Source: Sphingomonadaceae bacterium | GTDB lineage: Bacteria > Pseudomonadota > Alphaproteobacteria > Sphingomonadales > Sphingomonadaceae | Length of the DNA stretch: 49,810 bases | Direction: 5' to 3' | NCBI GenBank assembly: GCA_002863155.1 | Contig: PKED01000148.1 | Location: 1-49,810, forward strand | In this document: positions 42,669 to 49,810 of the stretch, one piece after another | How positions within the stretch are numbered: position 1 is the first letter of the stretch | Layout: each line of letters begins with the position of its first letter | Translations under genes and position numbers: made by a program | Notes under the pieces: model-generated | Told to the model about the DNA's origin: nothing | What the model saw: only the letters and a program-made list of their open reading frames with translations | Database searches by the model: none

Positions 42669-43682
42669 CTATCGCCGCAGCGCCGCCGCCAGTTCGGCCA
42701 TCAGCCGCGCCAACCCCTCGGGCGACAGCTCGCCCAATATTCCGCGCGCTTCCGGAGGCAGATGCGCGGCGGGATCGTCGCCGAACAGATAATGGTCGAA
42801 CATCACTCGCCACGCCGCTTTCTCGTGCGGGGGCAGGCCGCGCATCGTCATCAGCGCGTGTTTCAGCGACAGCATCGGCGTCATCATCCGCGCCGGGCCG
42901 TCGCGCCACCAATAGTTGATCATCGCGCCGACCGGTTCGAGCCCGGTCACCGCATGCCACCACAGGCTGGGGATATAGAGCACATCGCCGGGATCGAGCT
43001 CGGCGACCAGTGCATGGTCGAACGCTTCGGCCAGGCGCGGGAAGCGATCGAAATCGGGTGCCTCGATATCGGCAAGGCTCGATGGCTGGCCCGCCAGCGT
43101 GAAGTCGATCGGCCCGACATGGAGATTGGCGACCTGATCGGTCGGGAACAGCGTGAAGCGCCGCCGCCCCGCAACAACGCACGCCAGATTTTGCGGCAGG
43201 TCCCAATGCGCCGCCGTCTTGGTGCGGTTGCCGAGCCATAGCGACACCAGCATGTGCCGGTCGGCGTCGATCAGCGGCATCGGATGGCTCGCGCGGAAAT
43301 CGGGCAGGTGCTTCGCGACCGGCAGTGCGCCTGCATAGATGCTCCAAGGATCGGCATCGCCCTGCTGGCGCAGGATCAGGTCGAGCAGCTGATCGACGCG
43401 CGCCAGCCGCCGGTCGAAATTATGCCCCGTCAGATCGTCGGTGAAGCCGAACCGGCCCTTGATCGCGGGGTCGCCGAACCACGCCTCTCCCGCCGCGTCG
43501 CTCGCCAGCGCGCGCAAGGCGTCGGCGAAGGCGTCGACCGACGATCTGGCGGCGGCGACCAGCGGCCAGTCGGCGGTCTGGCCGCGCAGCACCACCGGCT
43601 GCGCCATCGGCACCACCTCCGCCTCGAAGGTCGCGCGGTCGATGCGTGGTCGCTCGGCGATGGGGCGGGGCTGGCTCGGCAT
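42669..43682 (-). CDS. Cupin-like (JmjC-type) Fe(II)/2-oxoglutarate oxygenase
   Basis: This 337-residue protein belongs to the cupin_8/JmjC-like group. It shows FEAEVVPMAQPVVLRGQTADWPLV near the N-terminus, the iron motif HWD (AAHWDLPQNLACVVAGRRRFTLFP, near residue 160), LHVGPIDF and the distal His in YIPSLWWHAVTG. All three presumed iron ligands are present, so hydroxylase activity on a protein or small molecule is plausible; the substrate is unknown. The C-terminal ~70 residues (SLKHALMTMRGLPPHEKAAW) form a helical dimerisation-like region. It is divergent from lysK (54 bases between starts). Confidence 0.88.
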   Translation of the reverse strand: MPSQPRPIAERPRIDRATFEAEVVPMAQPVVLRGQTADWPLVAAARSSVDAFADALRALASDAAGEAWFGDPAIKGRFGFTDDLTGHNFDRRLARVDQLLDLILRQQGDADPWSIYAGALPVAKHLPDFRASHPMPLIDADRHMLVSLWLGNRTKTAAHWDLPQNLACVVAGRRRFTLFPTDQVANLHVGPIDFTLAGQPSSLADIEAPDFDRFPRLAEAFDHALVAELDPGDVLYIPSLWWHAVTGLEPVGAMINYWWRDGPARMMTPMLSLKHALMTMRGLPPHEKAAWRVMFDHYLFGDDPAAHLPPEARGILGELSPEGLARLMAELAAALRR

Positions 43683-43736
43683 GGCGCGCGCACGGGTCTA
43701 GCAGTGCGGGGCCGGGTTCGCTAGGACCGCAGCCCG

Positions 43737-45407
43737 ATGACGACCCCTGCGCTTCCCCCGATCGACGCCGCCGCGCTGCGCGCCGCCGCCACCGAGTCCA
43801 AGGCCTGGCCGTTCGAGGAAGCGCGCAAGCTGCTCAAGCGCTACCCTGAGGGCAAACCGGCCAAAAACGGGCACGCGGCGCCGGTGCTGTTCGAAACCGG
43901 CTATGGCCCGTCGGGCCTGCCGCATATCGGCACCTTCAACGAAGTGCTGCGCACGACGATGGTGCGCCACGCCTATGAAACGCTGACCGGCGCGCCGACG
44001 CGGCTGATCGCATTCAGCGACGACATGGACGGCTTGCGCAAGGTACCCGACAACGTCCCCAACCAGGCGATGCTTGCCGATTATCTCGGCCATCCGCTGA
44101 CCAAGGTGCCCGATCCGTTCGGCAAGTTCGAAAGTTTCGCGCACCATAACAACGCGATGCTGCGCGAATTCCTCGACCGCTTCGGCTTCGATTATGAATT
44201 CGCGTCCTCGACCGATTACTACACTTCGGGCAAGTTCGACGACGCCCTGCGAGCGGTGCTGCGCCATTATGACGCGATCATGGGCGTGATGCTGCCGACG
44301 CTGCGCGCCGAACGCCAGGCGACCTATTCGCCGGTGCTGCCGATCAGCCCGCGCACCGGCATCGTGCTGCAGGTGCCGGTCGAGGTGGTGGATGCGGAGG
44401 CGGGCATCGTCCGCTTCACCGATGACGGCAAGGTGATCGAGCAGTCGATCCTGTCGGGCGGCGCCAAGCTGCAATGGAAGGTCGACTGGGCGATGCGCTG
44501 GGTCGCGCTCGGCGTCGATTACGAGATGGCGGGCAAGGACCTGATCGATTCGGTGATCCAGTCGGGCAAGATCGCCCGCGTGCTCGGCGCCCGCCCGCCC
44601 GAAGGCTTCAATTACGAGATGTTCCTCGACGAAAAGGGCGAGAAGATCTCCAAGTCCAAGGGCAATGGGCTCAGCCTCGACCAATGGCTGACCTATGGCA
44701 CCGACGAAAGCCTCGCCTTCTACATCTATCGCGAGCCCAAAAAGGCGAAGGCGCTGCACATGGGGGTCATCCCGCGCGCGGTCGATGAATATGAGCAGTT
44801 TCGTGCGGCCTACCCCATGCAAAGCCTGAAGGAGCAGCTGGGCAACCCGGTGCACCACATTCACAATGGCGCGGTACCGCATGAGACGCTGCCGGTCACT
44901 TTCGGCCTCTTGCTCAACCTCGTCGGTGTGCTCGGCGCGAGTGCTACCGAGGGCCAGGTTCTAGGCTATCTTCAAAATTACCTTGATAACGATGCCCATC
45001 TCGAAGCCCTCGCAGGCGTATTTGATACCGCAATGCAGGGTGGCCGTTCAAAGCTGTCAAAGTTCATCAAATGCGCACTCGCCTATAACCGCGATTTCGT
45101 GGCGCCGACGCTGGTGCGGCGCGCGCCCGAGGGTGTCGAGATCGAGGCACTACGCCGGCTCGACGCGGTGCTCGCCGCGCTGCCCGATTGGGCCGATGCC
45201 GAGGCGATCCAGAACGAGGTGTACGAAATCGGCAAGACCGCCGGGTTCGAAACGCTGCGCGACTGGTTCCGCGCGCTTTACGAAACATTGCTCGGCACCA
45301 GCCAGGGGCCACGCATGGGCAGCTTCATTGCGCTCTACGGCATCGCCAACACCCGCGCACTGATCGCCGAGGCGCTGGCACGCGATGCGGCGGGCGATCA
45401 GGGATAG
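43737..45407 (+). CDS. lysK: Class I lysyl-tRNA synthetase
   Basis: The 556-residue enzyme has a class I catalytic core. The HIGH-like motif GPSGLPHIGT lies near residues 57-66 and the KMSKS-like motif GEKISKSKGNG near 301-311, with TRLIAFSDDMDGLRKVP between. This archaeal-type LysRS charges tRNA-Lys and replaces the class II enzyme in many alphaproteobacteria. The C-terminal alpha-helical anticodon-binding domain fills residues 360-556. Codons in roughly 44950-45075 are much more A/T-ending than the rest (cta, ctt, caa, aat, gat, gta, ttt, tca), yet the frame is intact. The 3' end overlaps the convergent pirin gene by 10 bases. Confidence 0.96.
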   Translation: MTTPALPPIDAAALRAAATESKAWPFEEARKLLKRYPEGKPAKNGHAAPVLFETGYGPSGLPHIGTFNEVLRTTMVRHAYETLTGAPTRLIAFSDDMDGLRKVPDNVPNQAMLADYLGHPLTKVPDPFGKFESFAHHNNAMLREFLDRFGFDYEFASSTDYYTSGKFDDALRAVLRHYDAIMGVMLPTLRAERQATYSPVLPISPRTGIVLQVPVEVVDAEAGIVRFTDDGKVIEQSILSGGAKLQWKVDWAMRWVALGVDYEMAGKDLIDSVIQSGKIARVLGARPPEGFNYEMFLDEKGEKISKSKGNGLSLDQWLTYGTDESLAFYIYREPKKAKALHMGVIPRAVDEYEQFRAAYPMQSLKEQLGNPVHHIHNGAVPHETLPVTFGLLLNLVGVLGASATEGQVLGYLQNYLDNDAHLEALAGVFDTAMQGGRSKLSKFIKCALAYNRDFVAPTLVRRAPEGVEIEALRRLDAVLAALPDWADAEAIQNEVYEIGKTAGFETLRDWFRALYETLLGTSQGPRMGSFIALYGIANTRALIAEALARDAAGDQG

Positions 45408-46297
45408 CTGATCGTCTTGGGCACCGCCGGGATCGGGATGAATTCCTTCTCATCCCCCGGCACCTTGGGAAAGCGGCCCGCCTGCCAGTCCTGCTTGGCC
45501 TGGTTGAGCCGGTCGCGCGACGAGCTGACGAAGTTCCACCACACATGGCGCGGCGTCGCGAACGCCTCGCCCCCGCACAGCATCACCCGCCCGCCAGCAT
45601 CGGATCGCAGCGTCGCGGCGATGCCGGGACGCAGCACATAAAGCGTCTGCGGATCGAGCGGCACTCCGTCGAGGCTCGCCTCGCCATAAGCGAGATAGAC
45701 CGCGCGCTCGTCGGCAGCGGCGTCGATCGGCACCTGCGCGCCCGCCGCCAGGTCGATATCGGCATAGATGGTCTGGGCATAGATCGTGGTCGGCGCGGTC
45801 GCGCCCCAGAGCGAGCCCATGATCACCCGCGCCCGCGCCCCGCCCGCCTCGACCACCGGCAGCGACGCGCGCACCACCTGCTCGAACGCGGGGTCGCGCT
45901 CCTCATCGGCTTCGGGCAGCGCGAGCCAGGTCTGGATGCCCGACAGCGCCGGGCCCGCCTCCCGCTCCATCGCGGGCGAGCGTTCGGAATGGACGATGCC
46001 GTGCCCCGCCGTCATCAGATTGACCGCACCGGGCTCGATCGTGACATGGCTGCCGATCGAATCGCGGTGGTCGATCGCGCCTGCGAACAGATAGGTGACC
46101 GTCGCCAGATTGATATGCGGGTGCGGGCGCACGTCGATCCCTTCACCCACCGGCAGATGCGCCGGGCCCATCTGATCGAAGAAGATGAACGGCCCCACCA
46201 TCGTGCGCGGCCGCAACGGCAGCGTGCGGTGGACCTTGAACCCGCCCAGATCGTGCGTGGTCGGCGTGATCGTCTGCAGAATCAGCTCGTCGGTCAT
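45398..46297 (-). CDS. Pirin-family protein
   Basis: The 299-residue bicupin begins with the pirin hallmark region: FKVHRTLPLRPRTMVGPFIFFDQMGPA, then the metal-binding HPHINLATVTYLFAGAIDHRDSIG and the HGIVHSE motif (near residue 105). Residues H59, H61, H103 and E105 by family position should bind one Fe(II). Related proteins act as quercetin dioxygenases or redox-sensitive regulators. It is the last gene of a bolA-NUDIX-pirin operon with 4-base overlaps. Confidence 0.92.
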   Translation of the reverse strand: MTDELILQTITPTTHDLGGFKVHRTLPLRPRTMVGPFIFFDQMGPAHLPVGEGIDVRPHPHINLATVTYLFAGAIDHRDSIGSHVTIEPGAVNLMTAGHGIVHSERSPAMEREAGPALSGIQTWLALPEADEERDPAFEQVVRASLPVVEAGGARARVIMGSLWGATAPTTIYAQTIYADIDLAAGAQVPIDAAADERAVYLAYGEASLDGVPLDPQTLYVLRPGIAATLRSDAGGRVMLCGGEAFATPRHVWWNFVSSSRDRLNQAKQDWQAGRFPKVPGDEKEFIPIPAVPKTISYP

Positions 46298-46740
46298 GCA
46301 TCGGCTCCGGCATGGGTCGCGATCATCGCGATCAGGTCTTCGGGAAAATAGGCCTCGTCATGGCCGGCGAGCTCGGCAGGCGTGAACCAGCGCCAGCGCG
46401 TCATCACCCGCTGTTCGAGCGCGGTATGCCCCCCGGTATCGATCGCCTCGCCGGGCGCGCGAACCAGGAAGTAACGCTCATCGGCGCTGACCGGCACGCC
46501 TTCGATCGTGATGAAATCCACCTGCCGCCGGGCGATCTCCGGCCCGGGATCGAGATCGAGCCCGGTTTCCTCGCGCAGTTCGCGGCGGGCGGCGGCGGCA
46601 TAGCTCTCGCCCGCGTCGAGCGCACCGCCCGGCGTGCACCAGAAGGGCGGGCGATCGTCGGGATCGAAGCGGAACAACAGCGCCCGCCCTCGCGGATCGA
46701 GCAGCAGGATCCGGGCGGCGGGGCGCGCCGCGCGCGTCAT
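46294..46740 (-). CDS. NUDIX hydrolase
   Basis: The product is 148 residues. The NUDIX box is complete: GGALDAGESYAAAARRELREETGL at residues ~37-60 (GX5EX7REUXEEXGU pattern). It should hydrolyse a nucleoside diphosphate linked to another group; the 'WWCTPGGALD'-like context (FWCTPGGALDAGE) is frequent in mixed-substrate NUDIX enzymes, so the substrate stays open. It overlaps bolA upstream and pirin downstream by 4 bases each (ATGA). Confidence 0.9.
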   Translation of the reverse strand: MTRAARPAARILLLDPRGRALLFRFDPDDRPPFWCTPGGALDAGESYAAAARRELREETGLDLDPGPEIARRQVDFITIEGVPVSADERYFLVRAPGEAIDTGGHTALEQRVMTRWRWFTPAELAGHDEAYFPEDLIAMIATHAGADA

Positions 46741-47039
46741 GCGTCGCGCCGGTCGTTATCACCGGGCGCGGTCGCGCGGATCGCCAGCGCATGGACGGTG
46801 CCCGCCATCAGGTCGCCGAGCGCCGCGTTCACCAGCCGCTGCCGCGCGAGCCGCGACTGGCCGGCAAAGGCGGCGCTTTCGATCACCACCGTGAAATGTG
46901 ATTCGCCCGATCCGTCATCGCCCATATGCCCGGCATGCTGGGCGCTGTCGTTGATGACCTCAAGCCGCGAGGGGGTGAGCGCGGCGGCAAGGCGGGCGGC
47001 GATTTCGGCGGCGACGGGGCCGGTGGCAGGGGCTGTCAT
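46737..47039 (-). CDS. bolA: BolA-family protein
   Basis: This 100-residue protein has the BolA fold: RLEVINDSAQHAGHMG, SHFTVVIESAAFAGQSRLARQRLVNAAL and the terminal VHALAIRAT. The His of VHAL is a conserved FeS ligand in BolA-glutaredoxin complexes. It lacks the Cys of the YrbA/BolA3 types. It is the first gene of the bolA-NUDIX-pirin operon. No clear ribosome binding site precedes the ATG, which lies 7 bases after a TATATA box, so the mRNA may be leaderless. Confidence 0.92.
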   Translation of the reverse strand: MTAPATGPVAAEIAARLAAALTPSRLEVINDSAQHAGHMGDDGSGESHFTVVIESAAFAGQSRLARQRLVNAALGDLMAGTVHALAIRATAPGDNDRRDA

Positions 47040-47043
47040 CGCA

Positions 47044-47053
47044 CCTATATAGG
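47044..47053. promoter_or_regulatory. Palindromic CCTATATAGG box between divergent bolA and J-protein genes
   Basis: The only AT-rich stretch in the 40-base divergent gap is a perfect 10-bp palindrome. It can act as -10 box in both directions: 7 bases before the bolA ATG on the minus strand, and ~18 bases before the GGGGAG site of the J-protein gene on the plus strand. No good -35 box is visible. Confidence 0.35.
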
Positions 47054-47079
47054 CTGTTTTTCAGCGTTCGGGGAGCCGC

Positions 47080-47691
47080 GTGGCACGCGAAGACGAAAAG
47101 AAGGATCGGCCGCGCGCGCGCTTTCATGGCCGCGTCGAAGGCACCGGGCGCGGCTGCGCGATGCCGGGCTGCGACCAGCCGGGCGAATTCCGCGCGCCGC
47201 CCGAGCACGCCCTGCGCACCGGCGACAGCCCGCCGCCCTATCGCTGGCTCTGCCTCGACCACGTCCGCGAATTCAACGCGCGCTACAACTTCTTCGCCGG
47301 CATGAGCGCCGACGAGATCAGCGACGCGCAGCGCCCCTATGCGGGCTGGGAGCGCGAGACCCGCGCTTTCGCCTCGAACGGTGCCGACCGCCCGCCCGCC
47401 TGGGCCGATTTCAGCGATCCGCTCGACGCGATCGGCGCGCGCTTCAGGAGCCGCATGGCCGAGGAAAGCCAGCGCCGCGACGGCAAGCCGCTCACCGAAG
47501 CCGACCGTCGCGCGCTGAAAGTGCTCGGCCTCGACACCAACGCCGACCGAAGAGCACTGCGCACCCGCTATTCAGAGCTGGTCCGCCAATACCACCCCGA
47601 CCGCAACGGCGGCGACCGAAGCTTCGAAGCCCGCCTGCAAGCCGTGATTGCTGCCTATCAGGCGCTGCGCAAATCCCCGGCGTTTGTATGA
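47080..47691 (+). CDS. J-domain (DnaJ-like) co-chaperone
   Basis: The GTG at 47080 follows GGGGAG by 5 bases and gives 203 residues. The J domain is at the C-terminus (ADRRALKVLGLDTNADRRALRTRYSELVRQYHPDRNGGDRSFEARLQAVIAAYQAL, residues ~145-198) with the essential HPD. The N-terminal part carries two Cys pairs or single Cys (GRGCAMPGCDQPGEF and WLCLDHVREFNARYNFF), possibly a small metal site. Such single-J-domain proteins stimulate DnaK for a particular client, here unknown. It is divergent from bolA. Confidence 0.9.
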   Translation: MAREDEKKDRPRARFHGRVEGTGRGCAMPGCDQPGEFRAPPEHALRTGDSPPPYRWLCLDHVREFNARYNFFAGMSADEISDAQRPYAGWERETRAFASNGADRPPAWADFSDPLDAIGARFRSRMAEESQRRDGKPLTEADRRALKVLGLDTNADRRALRTRYSELVRQYHPDRNGGDRSFEARLQAVIAAYQALRKSPAFV

Positions 47692-47802
47692 GGGTGCGCC
47701 CAGAGATGGGGGATGGGTAGGGGGAGGGCGGGATTGCGCCCCAATAGCTGCCGTCCTCGAGGAAGCGACGTTTACCCGAAAGCCGCCGAACGCGGTCTAA
47801 AG

Positions 47803-47826
47803 GCCGCCGACCTGGCGGTCGGCGGC
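47803..47826 (-). terminator. Hairpin downstream of the SDR remnant
   Basis: A perfect 10-bp GC-rich stem (47803-47812 with 47817-47826; GCCGCCGACC and its complement) with a TGGC-type loop lies 12 bases past the dehydrogenase stop codon. On the minus strand it is followed by CTTT, a weak T tract. Confidence 0.5.
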
Positions 47827-47837
47827 ACTCGGGTCCT

Positions 47838-48422
47838 TTACCCGCCGATGCTGACGAGCTCGGCATCGTCGAACGCGGTGGCGATGCCGCGTTCACGCCA
47901 GCTGGCAAGATCGGCCTGGCGGGCAGCGAGCACCTGCTCCCACAGGCCATAGGCGTCGGCGCCCATCATCAGGCGACTTGGCGGGGTCGAACTCTCGACG
48001 GCCTCGACCATCAAGGCAGCGGCCTTGGCAGGGTCGCCCATTTGCGTGCCGGCGCTGCCGTAAAGATAGTCCTCCACCGGTGCGATCACCGGGCGATACG
48101 CGTCAATCGGGTGCGCGGGCCGCATGTTGGCGTCGCCCGCGAACTCGGTGCGGAACGCGCCAGGCTCGACGATCGTGACACGGATGCCGAGCGGCGCGAC
48201 CTCGTCTCGCAGCGCGTCGCTCCAGCCTTCCAGCGCGAATTTGGCAGCACAATAGGCGCCGAAGCCGCCGATCGAGACCAACCCGCCGATGCTGGTGAGG
48301 TTGAGGATGTGGCCGCTGCCCTGAGCGCGCATTGCCGGCAGGACAGAACGGGTCAGTTCGGCGGCGGCGAAGAAATTCAGCTCCAACTGCTCGCGCAGTT
48401 GCTGCGGTGCGAATTCCTCCAC
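47838..48422 (-). pseudogene. Short-chain dehydrogenase, 5' part separated by an IS110 element
   Basis: The minus-strand frame from 48422 to 47838 encodes the C-terminal 194 residues of a short-chain dehydrogenase/reductase. It starts VEEFAPQQLREQLELNFFAA and includes ILNLTSIGG (catalytic Ser) and the YCAAK motif (Tyr and Lys). The N-terminal Rossmann part with TGxxxGxG and NNAG is missing. The frame continues upstream into IS sequence with no SDR similarity. The last six window bases (49805-49810), read on the minus strand, give Gly-Ser, which joins to VEEF in frame. The 5' half should therefore follow just beyond the window. The gene is presumably inactive. Confidence 0.85.
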
Positions 48423-48550
48423 ATGGGGTAATCGCGGGAAGCGAGTCGCCCCCTTCAGCAGGACATGGATCGGGGTGGCTGTTCCCCGATAAGATGAAAA
48501 TACGGGCTCATGGCGTGGTGCCGGGCCCAAGCATCTGATGGAGAACAGCC

Positions 48551-49576
48551 ATGGGAGAGTATATCGGTCTTGACGTCTCGATGAAAGACACTGCGATATC
48601 GGTGCGGTGTGATGGCAAGCGGGTCTGGCGAGGCAAGTGCGCTTCAGATCCGGAGGCGATCGCGCGAACGATCAGGAAGCACGCACGAGAACCGGAGCGG
48701 GTCATCTTTGAAACCGGCCCTCTATCAGTCTGGTTCTACCACGCCCTTCAGTCCGCAGGGCTACCCGTCATCTGCGTCGATGCGCGCCATGCCAAAGCGG
48801 CGCTCGACATGGCCGCCAACAAGACCGACGCCAATGATGCCGACGGGCTGGCCCATCTGGCCGAGGTAGGCTTCTACCGTGAGGTCAGGGTCAAGGGCTT
48901 CGACAGCATGCTGACCCGCACCCTGGTGGCAGCCCGAACCAAACTGGTCAGGATCCAGACCGAGCTCTCAAACCAGATCCGCGGCTTGATGAAGACGTTC
49001 GGTCTGGTCTTGCCGGCAGGCAAAGGCAGCACCTTCGAGACGAATGTGCGCGGCCGGCTTGATGAAAACCCCGAACTTGCCGCGATCATCAAACCCTTGC
49101 TCGAGGCCTGGTGCAGCATCCGCCTGCGCGCTGCTGAGCTGACCAGACGGCTTATCAATGACGCTCGCCAGAGCGAGGCCTGCCAGCTGCTCATGTCGAT
49201 CCCTGGCGTCGGCGTCGTCACTGCCTCGGCCTTCGCCACCGCAGTCGAAGATCCGGCTAACTTCCGATCGTCGCGCTCCGTCGGAGCCTGGCTCGGCCTG
49301 ACCACACGACGATACCAATCCGGTCAGGTCGACTACAACGGCCATATCTCGAGGCGCGGCGATCATCAGGTCCGAAGCCTTCTCTTCGAAGCGGCCTGCG
49401 TTATCCTGACCCGCAGCACGGCCGACAGCGCCCTGCGAGACTGGGGCCTCAAACTTCGAGAGCGCATCGGCTTCAAGCGCGCCGCGGTCGCGGTGGCCAG
49501 AAAGCTTGCCGTTATCATGCATGCCATGCTGAAATCCGGAGAGATGTTCGATCGAAAGGTCGTCACTCCGGCGTAA
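48551..49576 (+). CDS. IS110-family transposase (DEDD RuvC-like)
   Basis: The 341-residue recombinase starts at an ATG preceded by GGAGAA. The N-terminal RuvC-like DEDD domain shows YIGLDVSMKD (Asp8), VIFETGPLS (Glu), VICVDARHAK and KTDANDADGLA (Asp pair). A coiled helical middle is followed by the Transposase_20 C-terminal domain with SIPGVGVVTASAF and FRSSRSVGAWLGLTTRRYQSG, which contains the conserved Ser region. IS110 enzymes use an element-encoded bridge RNA to pair donor and target DNA. The gene is complete and looks functional. Confidence 0.95.
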   Translation: MGEYIGLDVSMKDTAISVRCDGKRVWRGKCASDPEAIARTIRKHAREPERVIFETGPLSVWFYHALQSAGLPVICVDARHAKAALDMAANKTDANDADGLAHLAEVGFYREVRVKGFDSMLTRTLVAARTKLVRIQTELSNQIRGLMKTFGLVLPAGKGSTFETNVRGRLDENPELAAIIKPLLEAWCSIRLRAAELTRRLINDARQSEACQLLMSIPGVGVVTASAFATAVEDPANFRSSRSVGAWLGLTTRRYQSGQVDYNGHISRRGDHQVRSLLFEAACVILTRSTADSALRDWGLKLRERIGFKRAAVAVARKLAVIMHAMLKSGEMFDRKVVTPA

Positions 49577-49794
49577 GAGCTTCGACGGCGAGCAGCCGTC
49601 GAGCGAACCCGTCCCTGCCGGGACGTGGGCTGAGCCATTCCGCTTGATGGGATGCACCGGACTTCTGCCGAGTGCGCCGTCCACCTAGGAAGGCTCCGTC
49701 CTGCGAAGACCCACCGTGCGGCGGCGCATGCCGACCGCGAAGACGACCCTGAACCCGGCATACGGTCAGCTCAGAAACTGCTTGCCAAACAGCA
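49577..49794 (+). ncRNA. Candidate bridge RNA region of the IS110 element
   Basis: The 3' non-coding end of the element is longer than the 5' end and highly structured. It starts with a perfect 8-bp hairpin (TCGACGGC/GCCGTCGA, 49582-49602), then CGTCCC-TGCC-GGGACG (49610-49625), and further GC-rich pairings. IS1111-group elements are reported to encode their bridge RNA on this side. Two short segments resemble the inferred target junction (CCACC-containing hexamers near 49681 and 49710). Exact RNA ends cannot be set. Confidence 0.35.
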
Positions 49795-49810
49795 CGCGAT
49801 TAGACGACCC

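Larger units (their letters stand above)
48423..49804 (+). mobile_element. IS110-family insertion sequence (possibly IS1111 group)
   Basis: The element is ~1,382 bp: a ~128-bp left non-coding end, one transposase gene and a ~228-bp right non-coding end. Subterminal inverted repeats TAATCGCG (48429-48436) and CGCGATTA (49795-49802) lie 6 and 2 bases inside the inferred ends. This asymmetric arrangement is reported for the IS1111 group (about 7 and 3 bases). No target duplication is seen, as expected for the family. Ends are uncertain by about one base. Confidence 0.75.

Noticed and set aside
47700..47730. A G-rich run resembling the CCAGATGGGGGA unit of the 42-bp element, after the J-protein gene
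   Set aside because: It matches only GATGGGGGA with extra bases inserted and has neither the tandem unit nor the inverted repeat.
1..49810. CRISPR arrays, rRNA genes or replication origins
   Set aside because: No regularly spaced direct repeats, rRNA sequence, dnaA-box clusters or iterons were seen.

Overview
The window looks like chromosomal DNA of an alphaproteobacterium, most likely a member of the Sphingomonadaceae. It is GC-rich with strong G/C bias at third codon positions. The gene content fits that group: a class I lysyl-tRNA synthetase, a ~1,540-residue NAD-glutamate dehydrogenase, a CarD regulator, a cytochrome bc1 chaperone (CBP3) beside a DUF177 gene, and a SUV3-like helicase overlapping an S4 protein. 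The species assignment is inference from content; there is no rRNA gene here.

Layout. (1) 1-4583: an envelope and signalling block. Two exported proteins of unknown function (a partial periplasmic protein and a lipoprotein, both minus strand) sit beside a six-helix sensor kinase and a LuxR-type response regulator (plus strand). A 42-bp element present twice (39/42 identical) lies upstream of both exported-protein genes, and the second copy is also in front of the kinase. (2) about 4600-8466: a small, compositionally distinct island with a phage-type adenine methyltransferase, small cargo ORFs and a large serine recombinase whose last codons lie inside tRNA-Thr(CGT). (3) 8513-23783: core genes, namely a PAS protein, glutamate dehydrogenase, two DUF2807/GIN proteins with a palindromic operator candidate, carD, fdxA, an S4 protein, a SUV3-like helicase, an M23 peptidase and a HerA-like ATPase.

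(4) 23901-28044: a tightly packed minus-strand cluster of a processive family-2 glycosyltransferase resembling NfrB, a proline-rich protein resembling the C-terminal part of NfrA, a TauE/SafE permease and a TIGR02186 protein. It is divergent from a bacterial alpha-2-macroglobulin and penicillin-binding protein 1C pair (28178-36125). (5) 36198-47691: housekeeping genes, namely an RcnB-type protein, BamE, CBP3, DUF177, a SixA-type phosphatase, a DinG-like helicase, an ArsR/AHSA1 pair, a cupin-like oxygenase, lysK, a pirin-NUDIX-bolA operon and a J-domain protein.

(6) 47838-49810: a short-chain dehydrogenase gene interrupted by an IS110-family element. Both ends of the element can be inferred: short subterminal inverted repeats are visible, and removing the element restores a plausible reading frame.

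How the genes work together. Several groups look translationally coupled through 4-base ATGA or GTGA overlaps: kinase/regulator, ArsR/AHSA1, pirin/NUDIX/bolA, CBP3/DUF177, glycosyltransferase/NfrA-like and TauE/TIGR02186. The most distinctive items are the 42-bp shared element beside the two-component system, the tRNA-Thr serine-recombinase island, the NfrB-like operon with a sulfur-transport-type permease, and the IS110 element with a structured 3' region that may encode a bridge RNA.
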